From the NCBI RefSeq assembly GCF_904846235.1, contig NZ_CAJGZN010000003.1:124001-188000 (forward strand): 64,000 bases of DNA. Direction: 5' to 3'. The stretch is from Psychrobacter immobilis. Lineage in GTDB: Bacteria > Pseudomonadota > Gammaproteobacteria > Pseudomonadales > Moraxellaceae. A program made the translations under genes and the position numbers. Shown here piece after piece: positions 8,969-17,808 of the stretch. The notes beneath the pieces are model-generated. The model had not been told where the DNA came from, searched no databases, and saw only the letters and a program-made list of their open reading frames with translations. Numbering within the stretch: the stretch's first letter is position 1; each line of letters starts with the position of its first letter.

Positions 8969-9463
8969 CTACGCTTCAGTACTTTCAGCCTCTTCGTCGA
9001 CTTCAGGCGTATCAGCTACTTCTAAAAAGTTAAAAAATCGCTTAAAACTTACTTTAAATAAAAATGCCACGCCCAGCCAACAAGATAGTCCTAACCATGC
9101 AGTATCGGCAAAAATTAATCCACCAACCAATATAATGGTCGATACGCCAATACTCATGGCAATCATCGACGGTTGATTTAAGCGATAACGATAAACGACC
9201 AATGCATCGTAAATAGTAATGGGTATTGTGAGGGCTACTAAGGCATAGGGCAAATTGTAAAATAACTGATAAAGCAGTTGGTTATCATGGAAGGCTTTGA
9301 TACTAGCAATCGTGCCAAAGACCACAAATGCAAAAATAGCTGCATAAATGAGATAAATCGCTATTTGGTTGGCACGTTGGGCGCCTTTGATACGGGCAAT
9401 AGCAAGCGGAGCAAAACCATGCTGTGACTTATGTTGCGAGGGTTGGTCTGAGACAGTGGTCAT
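8969..9463 (-). CDS. Hypothetical four-helix membrane protein
   Basis: I do not recognise this 164-residue protein. It has about four predicted membrane helices (near residues 33-54, 64-84, 98-117 and 120-140), a hydrophilic N-terminus and an acidic Glu-rich C-terminal tail (EVADTPEVDEEAESTEA). It lies between ruvX and tusA on the same strand, with gaps of roughly 80 bp on either side, so it may be part of a loose operon. No catalytic motif is seen. Confidence 0.65.
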   Translation of the reverse strand: MTTVSDQPSQHKSQHGFAPLAIARIKGAQRANQIAIYLIYAAIFAFVVFGTIASIKAFHDNQLLYQLFYNLPYALVALTIPITIYDALVVYRYRLNQPSMIAMSIGVSTIILVGGLIFADTAWLGLSCWLGVAFLFKVSFKRFFNFLEVADTPEVDEEAESTEA

Positions 9464-9549
9464 AGTAATCAGTCATTTATCCGTTGAGAAGTACGATGTA
9501 TCGAAGTGACATTATAGCCGCACACGTGTCTTTTACCTATTTGGCTGCT

Positions 9550-10125
9550 TTATTCTGCTTTGATTGCATCGATAGCGATACTGCTATTAGGATCAGCAAA
9601 ATAGGTCGACATTAGGATACAAGCGGAGATATCATCGATTGGGTCGCGTTCGTTTTTGATCCAACCATTATCCCATGCGATTTCTCTTGCTTCGATGGAA
9701 GTCAGCCGCTCATCACACAGTGATACGGTCACTGGCAGATGTTGTTCCATCACTCTATGGGCCAGACGACGAGCAAATTTGTGTGCTCGTTTTGAAAGCA
9801 TAGAGCTAGTGCCATCCATATTAAGCGGTAGACCAACCACAACCTGTGCCACGCCCCAGACTTTGATGATACCAATTAAATTGTCCCAATCTGGCTGACC
9901 GTTATTCATTGCCAAAATATCAAAGGCACGCGCCGTCTGCGTAATGGTATTACCGAGCGCCATCCCCATCTTTTTGACGCCGTAATCTAGCGCCAAGATA
10001 AGATGCGGCTTTACTTCTGGCTCGATAGTTTCAGCAGTGCTATTGCTATCGAGAGTATCAAATCCACTTTCAATGTCATTATCTATAGCGTCTGTGCTAC
10101 TGGCTGTAAAAGTACTATCTACCAT
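9550..10125 (-). CDS. ruvX: RuvX/YqgF family Holliday junction resolvase-like nuclease
   Basis: The RNase H-fold motifs are present: LALDYGVKKMGMALGN with the first catalytic Asp, VVVGLPLNMDGT, and CDERLTSIEA, plus the DDISACILMSTY C-terminal Asp motif. Family members process pre-16S rRNA ends or act on branched DNA. It has an acidic N-terminal extension of about 40 residues, giving 191 residues versus about 140. It follows yqgE by 50 bp, a pairing conserved in gammaproteobacteria, so co-transcription is likely. Confidence 0.93.
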   Translation of the reverse strand: MVDSTFTASSTDAIDNDIESGFDTLDSNSTAETIEPEVKPHLILALDYGVKKMGMALGNTITQTARAFDILAMNNGQPDWDNLIGIIKVWGVAQVVVGLPLNMDGTSSMLSKRAHKFARRLAHRVMEQHLPVTVSLCDERLTSIEAREIAWDNGWIKNERDPIDDISACILMSTYFADPNSSIAIDAIKAE

Positions 10126-10175
10126 AGTAATGGGTGTCCTTTATTTCTTTATCTAAATTCGCAGAGCGTATGATA

Positions 10176-10739
10176 TTACGCATGACCTATGTCACTACTA
10201 AGATAGTCGAAATTGACTCCGATTTTGTCGGCTGCGATTTGCCAGCGTTCTTCAAACGGTGTATCAAATAATAAGTTCAGATCAGCAGGGCAGACTAACC
10301 AGTCACCATTACTGAGCTCTTGGTCTAGCTGTTTTTTGCCCCAACTGGCATGTCCAAGGCACAGTTGATAATGACCAACACCTTGGCCTGCGGCAATACG
10401 CTTTAGAATATCTTGGCTAGTCGTGATGCAAACGTTCTCTGAAATAGCAAAAGAAGAGGCCCATTCTGGCTGACCAGTATGCAGCACAAAGCCAACCTCC
10501 GGATACATAGGACCGCCCTCTAAAGCCACATCTTCCATCACCTGCGGATTGGTCACTTCAATATCCAAATCTTCTAGCAGCTTACCTACGCGAGATTGCT
10601 CAAGCGGACGATTGACCATCAGACCTAGCGCACCATGCTTGTCATGACGGCAAATATATATAAGTGCCTGCTCAAACCTTGGGTCTGACAGCTCTGGTGC
10701 TGCAATCAAAAAATGATGGGTCAAATTGGTTTTAGACAT
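10176..10739 (-). CDS. yqgE: YqgE/AlgH family protein (UPF0301)
   Basis: A 187-residue protein with the family pattern: an N-terminal [39 protein letters not shown], a middle [15 protein letters not shown], and a C-terminal [22 protein letters not shown]. The molecular function is unsettled; AlgH was linked to alginate regulation in Pseudomonas. Its position directly upstream of ruvX is conserved. Confidence 0.93.
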   Translation of the reverse strand: MSKTNLTHHFLIAAPELSDPRFEQALIYICRHDKHGALGLMVNRPLEQSRVGKLLEDLDIEVTNPQVMEDVALEGGPMYPEVGFVLHTGQPEWASSFAISENVCITTSQDILKRIAAGQGVGHYQLCLGHASWGKKQLDQELSNGDWLVCPADLNLLFDTPFEERWQIAADKIGVNFDYLSSDIGHA

Positions 10740-10906
10740 AGAAACAAACGCAACCTAATAATAAGGGTGAAAGACCACTATATGGTGATAATCAATAGAA
10801 AAGCAAGATTCACACCAATTGCTACTGACCATCATATAGACTCAGCTAACCATCCGTTTTGATGAAAACGAATGATTATTTAACGTTAGATAGGTCAAAT
10901 AGAGCA

Positions 10907-12589
10907 TTATTTAACATCGGATAATAAGCTGCGGGCATGATCGCGCGTGACATCAGTGATAATAACACCACCAGACATACGCGCCAGCTCGTCTACTTGC
11001 GCACTGTTGGTCAGTATGAGTAGCTCGCTTTCGGTCTGTTCTTGATGGTGCTTTTGTACCAAGATATGTTGATGCGCTTGCGCTGCGACTTGTGCTTGGT
11101 GTGTGATGGCAAGTAATTGCTGTGTTTGCCCAAGCGAGCGTAGCAGTTCGCCAACCACTTGCGCAGTACCGCCACTGATACCGACATCAACCTCATCAAA
11201 TACCAACATAGGCTTGGCGGCATTGTTATCAGCATTGGTCGCTTGTAGTACTTGCATCACGAGTGCCATACGTGACAGTTCACCACCTGAAGCAATTTTA
11301 TGTAGGGGCTGCATTGGCATACCGACATTGGCGCTGAATAATAAATCAATATCGTAGCAACCTTGTGCATTGTAATGACTAGGTTCAGATTTTTTGGTAA
11401 AGACAAATTCACAGCGAGCATTGGGTAGCGCCAGCGGTTGTAGTTGTTTGATGAGTTGCTTACTAATTATTGGAGCAGCTTTTGTGCGCTCTTTATTTAA
11501 CTGTGTCGCCAGAGCGAGATAGTCTTGCCAAGCTTGCTCAATTTGCGCTGCCATTGCATCACTGCTGGGCTCGTTCTCTAGCTGCTCTAATTGCGCTTCC
11601 CAACCTTTTGCTTCATCAATTAAATCATTCGCTGGCAAGCTATGCTTACGTGATAAACGATGTCCTAAGCTGATTAAATTGTCTAATGTTTGCAGGCGTT
11701 CAGGATCCGGTAGCTGCTGTTCGGCGTAATCTGATAGCAGGGCAGTCACCTCAGTGATTTGCTGCTGTGCTAGATGGAGCTGTTCAGAAGCTTGTTCAAA
11801 CGTTTGACTGACGCCTACTTGGTTGTCACAGAGTTTAATCGCTTGCCCGAGCAAGGTCATGACGTCTGGCTCATCGGTATCATTGTCGAGCAAATGCAGA
11901 CCATGACTGGCCTCTTGCATTAAGGCTTCAATGTTGGAGAGTTCTTCGTGTTCAGATTCAACTTCGGCGTAGTCCACAGCCAATAATGGCGCAATATCTG
12001 CTAATTGGCTCTGCAACAACTGAATACGATCTTGACGCTGGGCTTCGCGGCTCGCGATGTCATCTGCGCGACGTTTTAGCTGCTGATAGGCTTGATAGCT
12101 ACTGGCAGTTTGGATGGCTAGCGGTGTTATCTGGGCCATCTCATCAAGCCATTGCACCACAAATTGCGGCTTGAGCAATGCTTGCTGAGCATGTTGGCTA
12201 TGTATATTGACCAATAAAGTGCCTAAACTCTTTAGCTCCGCTAAGCTAACCGGTGAACCATTTAGCCATGCTTTCGAGCGGCCAGTATTGCTTAATTGTC
12301 GACGAATAAGTACTTCAGGCTCTTCTAGCGGTCGCTCATTTTTGGTAAACCACTCAGCGACGATACTGTTATTTTCTACATCGAATTGAGCGTAGATATC
12401 CGCATGCGCAGCGCCATGCCTGACCATCGCACTGTCTGCTCGCTCACCGACACATAGTGATAGTGCATCTAGCAATAACGACTTGCCAGCACCTGTTTCA
12501 CCAGTGATGACATTAAAACCTTCAGCCACGCTCAGCTCATGCTGAGCAATCAACGCAAACTGATGTAAAGTTAACGATACTAGCATCAA
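10907..12589 (-). CDS. recN: DNA repair protein RecN
   Basis: An SMC-like ATPase for double-strand break repair. The Walker A motif GETGAGKS is at residues 30-37, with long coiled-coil arms in the middle (about residues 150-370, rich in Gln/Glu/Leu). The C-terminal head has the signature ASGGELSRMALVMQVL, Walker B in MLVFDEVDVGISGG, and the switch His in LLAITHQAQVAAQ. At 560 residues it is full length. It stands alone, with a weak hairpin between its stop and yqgE. Confidence 0.97.
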   Translation of the reverse strand: MMLVSLTLHQFALIAQHELSVAEGFNVITGETGAGKSLLLDALSLCVGERADSAMVRHGAAHADIYAQFDVENNSIVAEWFTKNERPLEEPEVLIRRQLSNTGRSKAWLNGSPVSLAELKSLGTLLVNIHSQHAQQALLKPQFVVQWLDEMAQITPLAIQTASSYQAYQQLKRRADDIASREAQRQDRIQLLQSQLADIAPLLAVDYAEVESEHEELSNIEALMQEASHGLHLLDNDTDEPDVMTLLGQAIKLCDNQVGVSQTFEQASEQLHLAQQQITEVTALLSDYAEQQLPDPERLQTLDNLISLGHRLSRKHSLPANDLIDEAKGWEAQLEQLENEPSSDAMAAQIEQAWQDYLALATQLNKERTKAAPIISKQLIKQLQPLALPNARCEFVFTKKSEPSHYNAQGCYDIDLLFSANVGMPMQPLHKIASGGELSRMALVMQVLQATNADNNAAKPMLVFDEVDVGISGGTAQVVGELLRSLGQTQQLLAITHQAQVAAQAHQHILVQKHHQEQTESELLILTNSAQVDELARMSGGVIITDVTRDHARSLLSDVK

Positions 12590-13351
12590 CGCCTCTCAGG
12601 ACAGACAATGGACATCATATAAATCTTAGGAAGCCATCTATAAATAGGGTAAATAAGGAAGTGAAAATATCTATTTAAACTTGCTAATTAGATAAATATT
12701 GTAGGCAAATAGTATGGTGTTAAATGTGCGTAAATACAAACTTTAAGACGAGGTATAACAGAATTTATTATTGGGAGATTACCATAAAACTATTAAAAAC
12801 TGACAATAAATCATCGACATAATACCTATGATATTAATCATTAGGGTCATTGGATATCCAAAGATAAGCATAGTATGAGAAGAAGTATTTTGACTGATAA
12901 TGATAAAAAGATACCTAAAATGATGGTCTAGCATCCGCCTAGAAAAATACCAAATGAATATTAAACGAACGGGTAGATACTTGTCATCGAATAGAATTTT
13001 CCTCGTCGCTTTAACAAACTTTATAGATATAATGTGGTAGCATAATCTCACATAATGATAAACTCTTCTTATGAGTTTGATGCGCTATGCAACCTAATAA
13101 CGAGTCATAATTTTGTAAAATTGTAGGCGTATAGTGGTGAAAAATATGCCACTCGATCATTATTCAAAAGCGTTTTCATAGAACCTGTGGCTACCTTTAG
13201 CGCGCAGATATCTACTATAGAGGGATAAAGTATTTAAAGCAGGCATGTTTGCTTACTGGTCGCGTATTTGAAGCCCAGTGCAACTCTGTCAGTACTTTAA
13301 CCCGTTACTTATTTTTTAGTTTTGCCATAATTATTTGATAAGGAAGCCACT
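12590..13351. other. Long region without a confident gene, upstream of ppnP
   Basis: A 762-bp AT-rich gap. The only longer reading is a 90-residue minus-strand frame at 12779-13051, rich in Ile, Phe and Tyr and starting inside low-complexity DNA. It resembles no family I know and has no convincing ribosome site. A small hairpin AAACTC/GAGTTT lies near 13063-13082. The ppnP ribosome site (AAGGAAG) is at about 13340-13346. No clear tRNA, repeat or degenerate gene was seen. Confidence 0.4.
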
Positions 13352-13687
13352 ATGACAGCGGCGCAATTTACTAACGTAACAGTTAATGCCCAAGCGACAG
13401 TATCTTATGATGGTCGCTGCTCAAGCCATACCATTATGTTTGAGGATGGTCGTCATAAAACGCTAGGCGTTATCTTACCTTGTGACAACTTGGTTGAGCA
13501 TTATCATTTTAGCACCAACACTTCTGAGCGTATCGAAATCACCAGTGGTGAGTGTGAAGTGAAGATCAATGGTGACGATGAATTCAGCTACTACCGTGCA
13601 GGTCAATCATTTGTCGTTGAAGGCAATAGCGGTTTTAACCTACGTACTGAAGAGATTGTTCAATATGTCTGTCATCTAGAAGGCTGA
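13352..13687 (+). CDS. ppnP: Pyrimidine/purine nucleoside phosphorylase PpnP
   Basis: A small cupin-fold phosphorylase that splits purine and pyrimidine nucleosides with phosphate. The 111-residue length is close to normal. The family segments KTLGVILPCDNLVEHYHFSTNTSERIEITSGECEVKI and YYRAGQSFVVEGNSGFNLRTEEIVQYVCHL match the YaiE/PpnP (DUF1255) pattern closely. A good Shine-Dalgarno AAGGAAG precedes the ATG. Likely monocistronic, with hairpins downstream before rlmB. Confidence 0.93.
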   Translation: MTAAQFTNVTVNAQATVSYDGRCSSHTIMFEDGRHKTLGVILPCDNLVEHYHFSTNTSERIEITSGECEVKINGDDEFSYYRAGQSFVVEGNSGFNLRTEEIVQYVCHLEG

Positions 13688-13757
13688 TATTATTAATAGG
13701 GCGCTTGAGCTTTATTATTCTAGCGCCTGTTCTATCACACATTAGTATTTCGAGAAA

Positions 13758-13797
13758 ATAAACAATATCGGATTGGTATTGTTTATTTCTTTTTTGA
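13758..13797 (+). terminator. Putative terminator downstream of ppnP
   Basis: An 8-bp stem AAACAATA (13760-13767) with TATTGTTT (13777-13784), followed by ATTTCTTTTTT. A second, GC-rich hairpin without T-run (GGCGCT 13700-13705 with AGCGCC 13722-13727) lies just after the ppnP stop. Confidence 0.6.
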
Positions 13798-13910
13798 CGT
13801 TTGGTTTACTGTTTTCTCATCATCAATGAGCTATGACAGTTAAAGCCGACGTTATCTTCTTTTATCCTGTCGCCTAGTGCGATATCCACTTCATATTTAG
13901 CAGGCCTATT

Positions 13911-14681
13911 ATGGCAAAACCCATTTATTTTTACGGCATTCATGCCATTGATGCGTTACTTGAACATCGTCCTCTTGATGGTCTTAGTTTGTTTGTGCAG
14001 CAAGGGCGTGAGAGTGACAGTCATGTACAAGCTATCATGGCCGAAGCGGAAGCAAACGGTATTAGTATTCAACCGACCCAAAAAGACAAGCTAACGCAAT
14101 TATGTGGCAGTCCGCAGCATCAAGGCGTGGTACTCAATGCTCGTCCGTTAGGTTTTGCTGATGAAGGTTTGCTTGATACTATTATTGGCCGTGAACAGTG
14201 CCTATTATTGGTACTGGATCAAATTACTGATGCACATAACTTTGGCGCTTGCCTACGTACCGCAGTGGCCATGGGTGTGGATGCAGTGGTTTGTCCAAAA
14301 CACCATGCAGCGAGCCTAACGCCAACAGTGGCGAAAGTATCGGTTGGCGCAGCAGAGATGATGCCGATCGTCAGCGTTACGAACTTGGCACGCACGTTAT
14401 CGCAAATCAAAAATGCAGGCGTTTTTGTATTTGGTACGGCACTTAGTGAAGAGGCTAAACCAATACATGCTGCTGACCTAACTGGCAAGACCGCTATCAT
14501 TATGGGTTCAGAAGGAGAGGGTATGCGTCGTCTGACAATGGAGAGCTGTGATGAGTTGGTTTATATTCCAATGTCAGGAAACGAGCATGGCAACCTACAA
14601 AGCTTAAACGTAAGCGTCGCTACTGGTATGGCTCTATATGAGGTTAATCGCCAGCGAACTTTAGCTGCTGGGCAAGCGTAA
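13911..14681 (+). CDS. rlmB: 23S rRNA (guanosine-2251-2'-O)-methyltransferase RlmB
   Basis: A SpoU/TrmH-class knotted (SPOUT) methyltransferase. It has an N-terminal L30e-like substrate-binding domain (FYGIHAIDALLEHRP) and the three SPOUT motifs: LDQITDAHNFGACLRTAVAMGVDAVV, IIMGSEGEGMRRLTMESCDELVYIPM and GNLQSLNVSVATGMALYEV. At 256 residues it is normal length. The last 38 bp overlap the 3' end of the convergent coaE. Confidence 0.96.
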   Translation: MAKPIYFYGIHAIDALLEHRPLDGLSLFVQQGRESDSHVQAIMAEAEANGISIQPTQKDKLTQLCGSPQHQGVVLNARPLGFADEGLLDTIIGREQCLLLVLDQITDAHNFGACLRTAVAMGVDAVVCPKHHAASLTPTVAKVSVGAAEMMPIVSVTNLARTLSQIKNAGVFVFGTALSEEAKPIHAADLTGKTAIIMGSEGEGMRRLTMESCDELVYIPMSGNEHGNLQSLNVSVATGMALYEVNRQRTLAAGQA

Positions 14682-15330
14682 GATACTCTTGGTGTAGGGG
14701 TTCTAGCTGTAAGTATAGAGAGGCAAGGTCGCTCTCGTTGAGTATGATATCGTCTGCATGACGATTGCGCTCTTCACGACTAAGCTGGTTGGTCATAATG
14801 GCCTTAATTTTTTGTATGCTTTGATCATCACGCTGACTGGCACGTGCAAGCTGCGTGTCTTCGGTCGCATCCATGACTAAAATACGTTGACATAAATTGG
14901 CCAGTCCTGCCTCTGCCGCCTCTATAAGTAGAGGTGCGGACAATACCACATAAGCTGAGGTACTAGACTCTAACTGTGCTTTCGCTGTCTCACGTATCGC
15001 TGGATGCGTGATCGCCTCAAGCTCAATAAGCGCTTCAGGGTTTGCAAATACATGCGTACGTACAGCGGCCCTATCCATTGACCCATCACCATTTAACACC
15101 CAATCACCGAATCTTTTTTGGATTTTGCGCAGAGTATCGCTGCCTTTAGTAACGATCTCATGAGCGATCACATCGGCATCGATAATATCGATCCCTTGCT
15201 CAGAAAACCAAGCACTAGCGGCAGATTTACCACTACCGATACCACCCGTCAAACCGACTACGAGCTTCTTATTTTTTGGTTGCGTGGTTTGTGGCTGGTG
15301 TGAATAAAAGTGCGATGTATTTTTTGACAT
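14644..15330 (-). CDS. coaE: Dephospho-CoA kinase
   Basis: It catalyses the last step of coenzyme A synthesis, phosphorylating dephospho-CoA with ATP. The P-loop GLTGGIGSGKS is at about residues 26-36, followed by the DVIAHE nucleotide/CoA-binding motif, VLSAPLLIEAA and the lid segment LARASQRDDQS. An N-terminal extension of about 20 residues (His/Gln-rich) precedes the P-loop. It is the last gene of pilB-pilC-pilD-coaE, the conserved Pseudomonas-type order, and its 3' end overlaps rlmB. Confidence 0.96.
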   Translation of the reverse strand: MSKNTSHFYSHQPQTTQPKNKKLVVGLTGGIGSGKSAASAWFSEQGIDIIDADVIAHEIVTKGSDTLRKIQKRFGDWVLNGDGSMDRAAVRTHVFANPEALIELEAITHPAIRETAKAQLESSTSAYVVLSAPLLIEAAEAGLANLCQRILVMDATEDTQLARASQRDDQSIQKIKAIMTNQLSREERNRHADDIILNESDLASLYLQLEPLHQEYLTLAQQLKFAGD

Positions 15331-15456
15331 AATAATGGCTTATCTGACAGATAGAACAATGAATGCAGTTTTGAACTCACAATCGGCCTTTTAAGGTTTC
15401 GTTCATGGGTCACTGCCGAAAATTTACTACAATAATCTAGTGTACGCTATCAGTTA

Positions 15457-16359
15457 TTAGACATACATACCAAGATACCAACTGACAATATCTGAGCCGT
15501 ATAATAAAGCAACAATGCCTGCGACAGCAATGTAAGGACCAAAGGCAAAAGGTCGACTTTCACCCTGTTTTTTCATCAAGATTAATCCAACGATAGAGCC
15601 AAGTAAAGACGATAGTAGGATGATTAAGGGTAACATCATAGGTCCGAGCCAAGCACCTAATACTGCTAGTAGTTTAAAATCCCCTTGACCCATTCCATGT
15701 TTTTTAGTGATTAAATAGAATACCTTGACTACTATCCATAGCGATAAAAACCCAAGTAGTAATCCCCATATTGATTGTGTTGGTGAGACGAACCAGCTTT
15801 GTGAGTTTACCGCCAATCCTAAGCCTGCCAAAGGAAAAGTTAGACGATCAGGTAGTAGCTGTGTGTCAAAGTCGATACCTGTTAACGCCACTAGTGTCCA
15901 TACTAAAACCAATGCGGACAAGCCTGTAGTACTTACCCCAAACTTATATATTACTAATACGGACAGGAGGGCGGTTACTAGCTCAACGAGAGGATAACGT
16001 AGACCGATAGCCGCTTTGCAGCTTGAACAGCGTCCGCGTAGTAATGGCCAACTTATTAAAGGAATATTTTCATACCACTTAATTTTATGTGCGCAATGAG
16101 GGCAGCGTGAAGCAGGGCGACTTAGGGTAATCGGTTGGTCAGTAGCGACAATATTTGCTATGGGCAGCGTATGCTCGCGTGGCATATCTGCCTGTTCAGA
16201 CATAAACTGGCTACACTCTTGTCTCCAACCATACACCATCATCAGCGGTATGCGATGAATCACGACATTTAAAAAACTGCCAACGCAAAGACCTAATAGG
16301 CCAAATACGAATAAAGCTAGGGTACTGTTCTCTTGTAGTAACTGTATAAATTGCATCAA
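15457..16359 (-). CDS. pilD: Type IV prepilin peptidase/N-methyltransferase PilD
   Basis: An inner-membrane aspartyl protease that cleaves and N-methylates prepilins and pseudopilins. The cytoplasmic zinc loop with two CxxC pairs (CPHCAHKIKW...CSSC) is at about residues 85-115. The two catalytic Asp motifs are in TGIDFDTQLLPD and GMGQGDFKLLAVLGAWLG. About eight membrane helices. Length 300 is typical. The start lies 4 bp after the pilC stop, so the two are tightly coupled. Confidence 0.97.
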   Translation of the reverse strand: MMQFIQLLQENSTLALFVFGLLGLCVGSFLNVVIHRIPLMMVYGWRQECSQFMSEQADMPREHTLPIANIVATDQPITLSRPASRCPHCAHKIKWYENIPLISWPLLRGRCSSCKAAIGLRYPLVELVTALLSVLVIYKFGVSTTGLSALVLVWTLVALTGIDFDTQLLPDRLTFPLAGLGLAVNSQSWFVSPTQSIWGLLLGFLSLWIVVKVFYLITKKHGMGQGDFKLLAVLGAWLGPMMLPLIILLSSLLGSIVGLILMKKQGESRPFAFGPYIAVAGIVALLYGSDIVSWYLGMYV

Positions 16360-16363
16360 GTCA

Positions 16364-17587
16364 TTATCCTACTACTGCGCCCATCTGGAAGATTGGTAAG
16401 TACATTGCGATGACTAGGCCACCAACTAATACACCTAATACTGCCATAATTAACGGCTCCATCAAGCTAGTCAGACCATCAACCGCATTATCAACTTCGT
16501 TTTCGTAGTAGACAGCGACTTTATCTAGCATTTCTTCTAAGCTACCAGACTCTTCGCCAATGCCAACCATTTGAATGACTAGACTCGGAAACAAGTTGGT
16601 CGAGCGTATGGAAAACTGTAATTGCTGACCAGTGGATACATCATTCTTAATTTGCTGAGTGGCATTATAAAATACGACATTATTGGTCGCACCAGCAGTA
16701 GAGTCTAGGGCATCGATAAGTGGAACACCCGCCGCAAAAGTTGTAGATAGTGTACGAGAGAAACGTGCAATAATCGCTTGATAGGCGATGTTGCCAAATA
16801 TGGGAGCTTTTAAGACAGCACGGTCTAAAAAGTCACGAAATTTTTTAGATCGTTTTTTAGCTTCTGAAAAACCGATAATTGCACCACCGATAGCAATAAT
16901 TAAGATGAACCACCATGCTTGCATCCATTCAGACATGCTAACTACCATCTGTGTAAAGGCAGGCAGCTCTGCGCCAAATGATTCAAATAGATCAGAGAAT
17001 ACAGGTACTACTTTTATCAATAGAATCATAGTAACGATGATAGCAACTATGATGACAGCAATAGGATACTTCATCGCCTTTTTGATTTTCGCTTTTAGAA
17101 GCTCACTCTTTTCTTTGTAAGTAGCGACTCGTTCAAGCATCGTCTCAAGTGCACCTGATTGTTCACCAGATTCGACGAGGGAGCAGAATAAATCGTCAAA
17201 ATAGCGCGGATGTTTGCGCAGTGCAGAAGCAAAGGTACCACCTGCTTCAATATCTGCTTTAATTTGTAGCACTAAGTCTTTCATACTCGGATTATCGAGG
17301 GAGTCGGCGACAATTTCAAAAGACTGGGTTAAAGGTACGCCCGCTTTCATCATTGTTGCTAGTTGCCGAGCAAAAATAGCAATATCAATGGCTTTAATAG
17401 CTTTTTTGAAGGTATAAAGTGGTTTTGGTTTTTTCTTAATCCCTTTAACCGTGATACCTTGTTTACGTAGGGTTGCTTTCGCTAGCTCTAAGTTACGACT
17501 GGTGGTTTCGCCCTTAACTTTTTGTCCGCGACGGTTTACACCATCGTAAACAAAATCTAACAACATATCGGTCTTAGCTTTTGCCAT
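16364..17587 (-). CDS. pilC: Type IV pilus inner-membrane platform protein PilC
   Basis: The platform protein on which PilB drives pilus extension. Two T2SSF domains repeat (about residues 60-185 and 265-390), each with the FARQLATMMKAGVPLTQSFEI-type or FSRTLSTTFAAGVPLIDALDS block, and three membrane helices are seen (about 160-190, 215-240 and 375-400). I chose the ATG at 17587 (MAKAKTDML) over the in-frame ATG at 17623, because GAGGG sits 8 bases upstream of it and the shorter start matches the family. The gap to pilB is about 220 bp. Confidence 0.95.
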   Translation of the reverse strand: MAKAKTDMLLDFVYDGVNRRGQKVKGETTSRNLELAKATLRKQGITVKGIKKKPKPLYTFKKAIKAIDIAIFARQLATMMKAGVPLTQSFEIVADSLDNPSMKDLVLQIKADIEAGGTFASALRKHPRYFDDLFCSLVESGEQSGALETMLERVATYKEKSELLKAKIKKAMKYPIAVIIVAIIVTMILLIKVVPVFSDLFESFGAELPAFTQMVVSMSEWMQAWWFILIIAIGGAIIGFSEAKKRSKKFRDFLDRAVLKAPIFGNIAYQAIIARFSRTLSTTFAAGVPLIDALDSTAGATNNVVFYNATQQIKNDVSTGQQLQFSIRSTNLFPSLVIQMVGIGEESGSLEEMLDKVAVYYENEVDNAVDGLTSLMEPLIMAVLGVLVGGLVIAMYLPIFQMGAVVG

Positions 17588-17808
17588 GTTACTACCCTCA
17601 AAATTGTCCAATATATATTGCAAATTTACAATAGAATACCAGACTTAGGATACCAGTCAGGCATACTTTATTTTAGCGTAAAAAACCAGTGTTTATCTGT
17701 CTTATTTTTAAAAGTATCCGATAAAGAACATTGCTGATTTATGAATCATTTATCAAATAACAGTTAGAACATTAAGGCTTATAATATAAATTATATAAAT
17801 TTTACTTA

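Noticed and set aside
10850..10875. Terminator for recN
   Set aside because: The hairpin CATCCGTTTT/AAAACGAATG has a mismatch and no T-run on the recN side.
12779..13051. 90-residue minus-strand frame, hydrophobic
   Set aside because: Low-complexity composition rich in Ile/Tyr, no ribosome site and no family resemblance; probably AT-rich chance frame.
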